A DNA stretch of 7,909 nucleotides from Chloroflexota bacterium. Its GTDB lineage: Bacteria > Chloroflexota > UBA6077 > CF-72. The DNA is taken from assembly GCA_019247135.1 (NCBI GenBank), contig JAFAPL010001030.1, positions 1 to 7,909 on the forward strand. Reading direction: 5' to 3'. Of the stretch, positions 7,165 to 7,909 are shown one piece after another. Below the pieces are notes generated by a model. It did no database searches. It saw only the letters and a program-made list of their open reading frames with translations, and was not told where the DNA came from. Within the stretch, counting starts at the first letter, position 1; the number at the start of each line of letters is the position of its first letter. The position numbers and the translations under genes are program-made.

Positions 7165-7909
7165 AGTTGCCCCGAGGCGGCCGCCTGCGCTGGCAGCTCA
7201 CCCTGTCGCACCTGGCCGCGATCGCTTGCACGCTGGTCAGCATGATCGCGGCGATCGTCCTGATCGCCAGTCACTTCATCGCCGGCCAGCCAGATACCAG
7301 CGCGCGCGAGCCGGTCCAGGAGGCGCGGAGCGTCGCCAGGGTGATCAGCGGCCTGGTGACCAGCAATGCAGACCCGAACGAACTGAACGCCGTCTTGCGC
7401 GCGCTCGCGTCGGGCGACCTGCGGGCGACGTTCTCGTTCGGACCCGTGAATGGCGGTCGCAATGAGCCGTTCCAGGTGGGCCTGCATGACATCGCCTACC
7501 TGGTGGTGCTCGGGCCCAACGGCGAGGTGCTCGGGAGCTCGGACCCGTCCGGCGTTGGGTTCGCACCACCGGAACGAGCCGAGTGGCAGCGCGCGCTGGA
7601 TTCCGGCGACGTGGTGCCGCTCAGCGGCAACGGTCCAGTCGCTCTCGGCGCCGCGACGATCACGGACGATTCGGGCCACACCGTTGGCGCGATGGTGGTT
7701 GCGAAATCTGCGCTACCGCCACCAGCCAGCGCCGACCGCCTGGACTTGCTTCGAGGGCTCGCGATCTTCGGCGCCGCGTCGCTGGTGGCGCTGATCGCCG
7801 CGTCCCTGTTTGCGGTGGCTTCGTCGAGTGTCGTCGCCTACCTGCTGTCGCGCAGTCTCGTACGCCGGCTCGAACGCCTGGAGCAAGCCGCGGCCGCAAT
7901 CGCGTCGGG
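7161..7909 (+). CDS. Sensor histidine kinase, N-terminal part (cut by window)
   Basis: The frame is open from ATG 7161 to the window end (249 codons), so only the input half is seen. A basic N terminus (KLPRGGRLRW) precedes transmembrane segment 1 (about 15-39). An extracytoplasmic region of about 150 residues (41-193) follows, containing a PAS/CACHE-like beta stretch (IAYLVVLGPNGEVLGSSDP, 111-129, then DSGDVVPLSGNG and ATITDDSGHTVGAMVVAK). Transmembrane segment 2 is at about 199-229. It ends in LLSRSLVRRLERLEQAAAAIA, the typical opening of a HAMP linker. The dimerisation/phospho-His and ATPase domains lie beyond the window, so kinase identity rests on architecture and on pairing with the response regulator 22 bp upstream. 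GAGG 8 nt before the ATG supports the start. No close ligand-binding family can be named for the sensor domain. Confidence 0.88.
   Translation, partial: MKLPRGGRLRWQLTLSHLAAIACTLVSMIAAIVLIASHFIAGQPDTSAREPVQEARSVARVISGLVTSNADPNELNAVLRALASGDLRATFSFGPVNGGRNEPFQVGLHDIAYLVVLGPNGEVLGSSDPSGVGFAPPERAEWQRALDSGDVVPLSGNGPVALGAATITDDSGHTVGAMVVAKSALPPPASADRLDLLRGLAIFGAASLVALIAASLFAVASSSVVAYLLSRSLVRRLERLEQAAAAIAS

Noticed and set aside
7204..7210. Further TGTCGCA copy inside the kinase gene
   Set aside because: It is a single unphased 7-mer in coding sequence, which is expected by chance in GC-rich DNA of this length.

Overview
The window is 7.9 kb of GC-rich bacterial chromosome with tightly packed genes and no mobile element, CRISPR array, tRNA or rRNA that I can see. 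Long spurious open frames lie antisense to the real genes, as expected at high GC. Several starts are GTG (SDR, acetate kinase). The genes do not fix the phylum. A soil- or sediment-type high-GC bacterium (for example Chloroflexota or a related lineage) would fit, but this is a weak inference.

Left block (44-4566, minus strand), in transcription order: a full-length phosphoketolase (785 aa), then after 62 bp an M20-family amidohydrolase resembling AbgB (448 aa), then after 9 bp an SDR-family oxidoreductase (248 aa). The last two are spaced like an operon. The phosphoketolase may head the same transcript, because no terminator is visible in the 62-bp gap.

Centre (4618-5715, plus strand): a compact acetate kinase (365 aa), divergent from the phosphoketolase with only 51 bp between the two start codons. 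Together the two enzymes form a phosphoketolase-acetate kinase branch. Xylulose-5-phosphate (and possibly fructose-6-phosphate) is cleaved to acetyl phosphate, which acetate kinase converts to acetate and ATP. No phosphotransacetylase is present in the window.

Right block (5787 to window end): a strong hairpin with a T-run on the minus strand ends the transcript of a small exported protein (166 aa, DUF5666-like). Divergent from it is a two-component system: an OmpR/PhoB-type response regulator followed by a membrane histidine kinase that runs off the window after its second transmembrane segment and the beginning of HAMP. The spacer between the exported protein and the regulator holds TGTCGCA-type direct repeats phased at exactly 11 bp, the layout of OmpR/PhoB-family binding sites. 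I infer that the regulator controls its own operon and/or the exported protein. This is the most informative non-coding signal in the window.

Most of the window is ordinary metabolism and signalling. I did not find a clearly new system. The best leads are the phased operator with its exported-protein/two-component module, the double ATGA junction between regulator and kinase, and the very short divergent phosphoketolase/acetate kinase promoter region.
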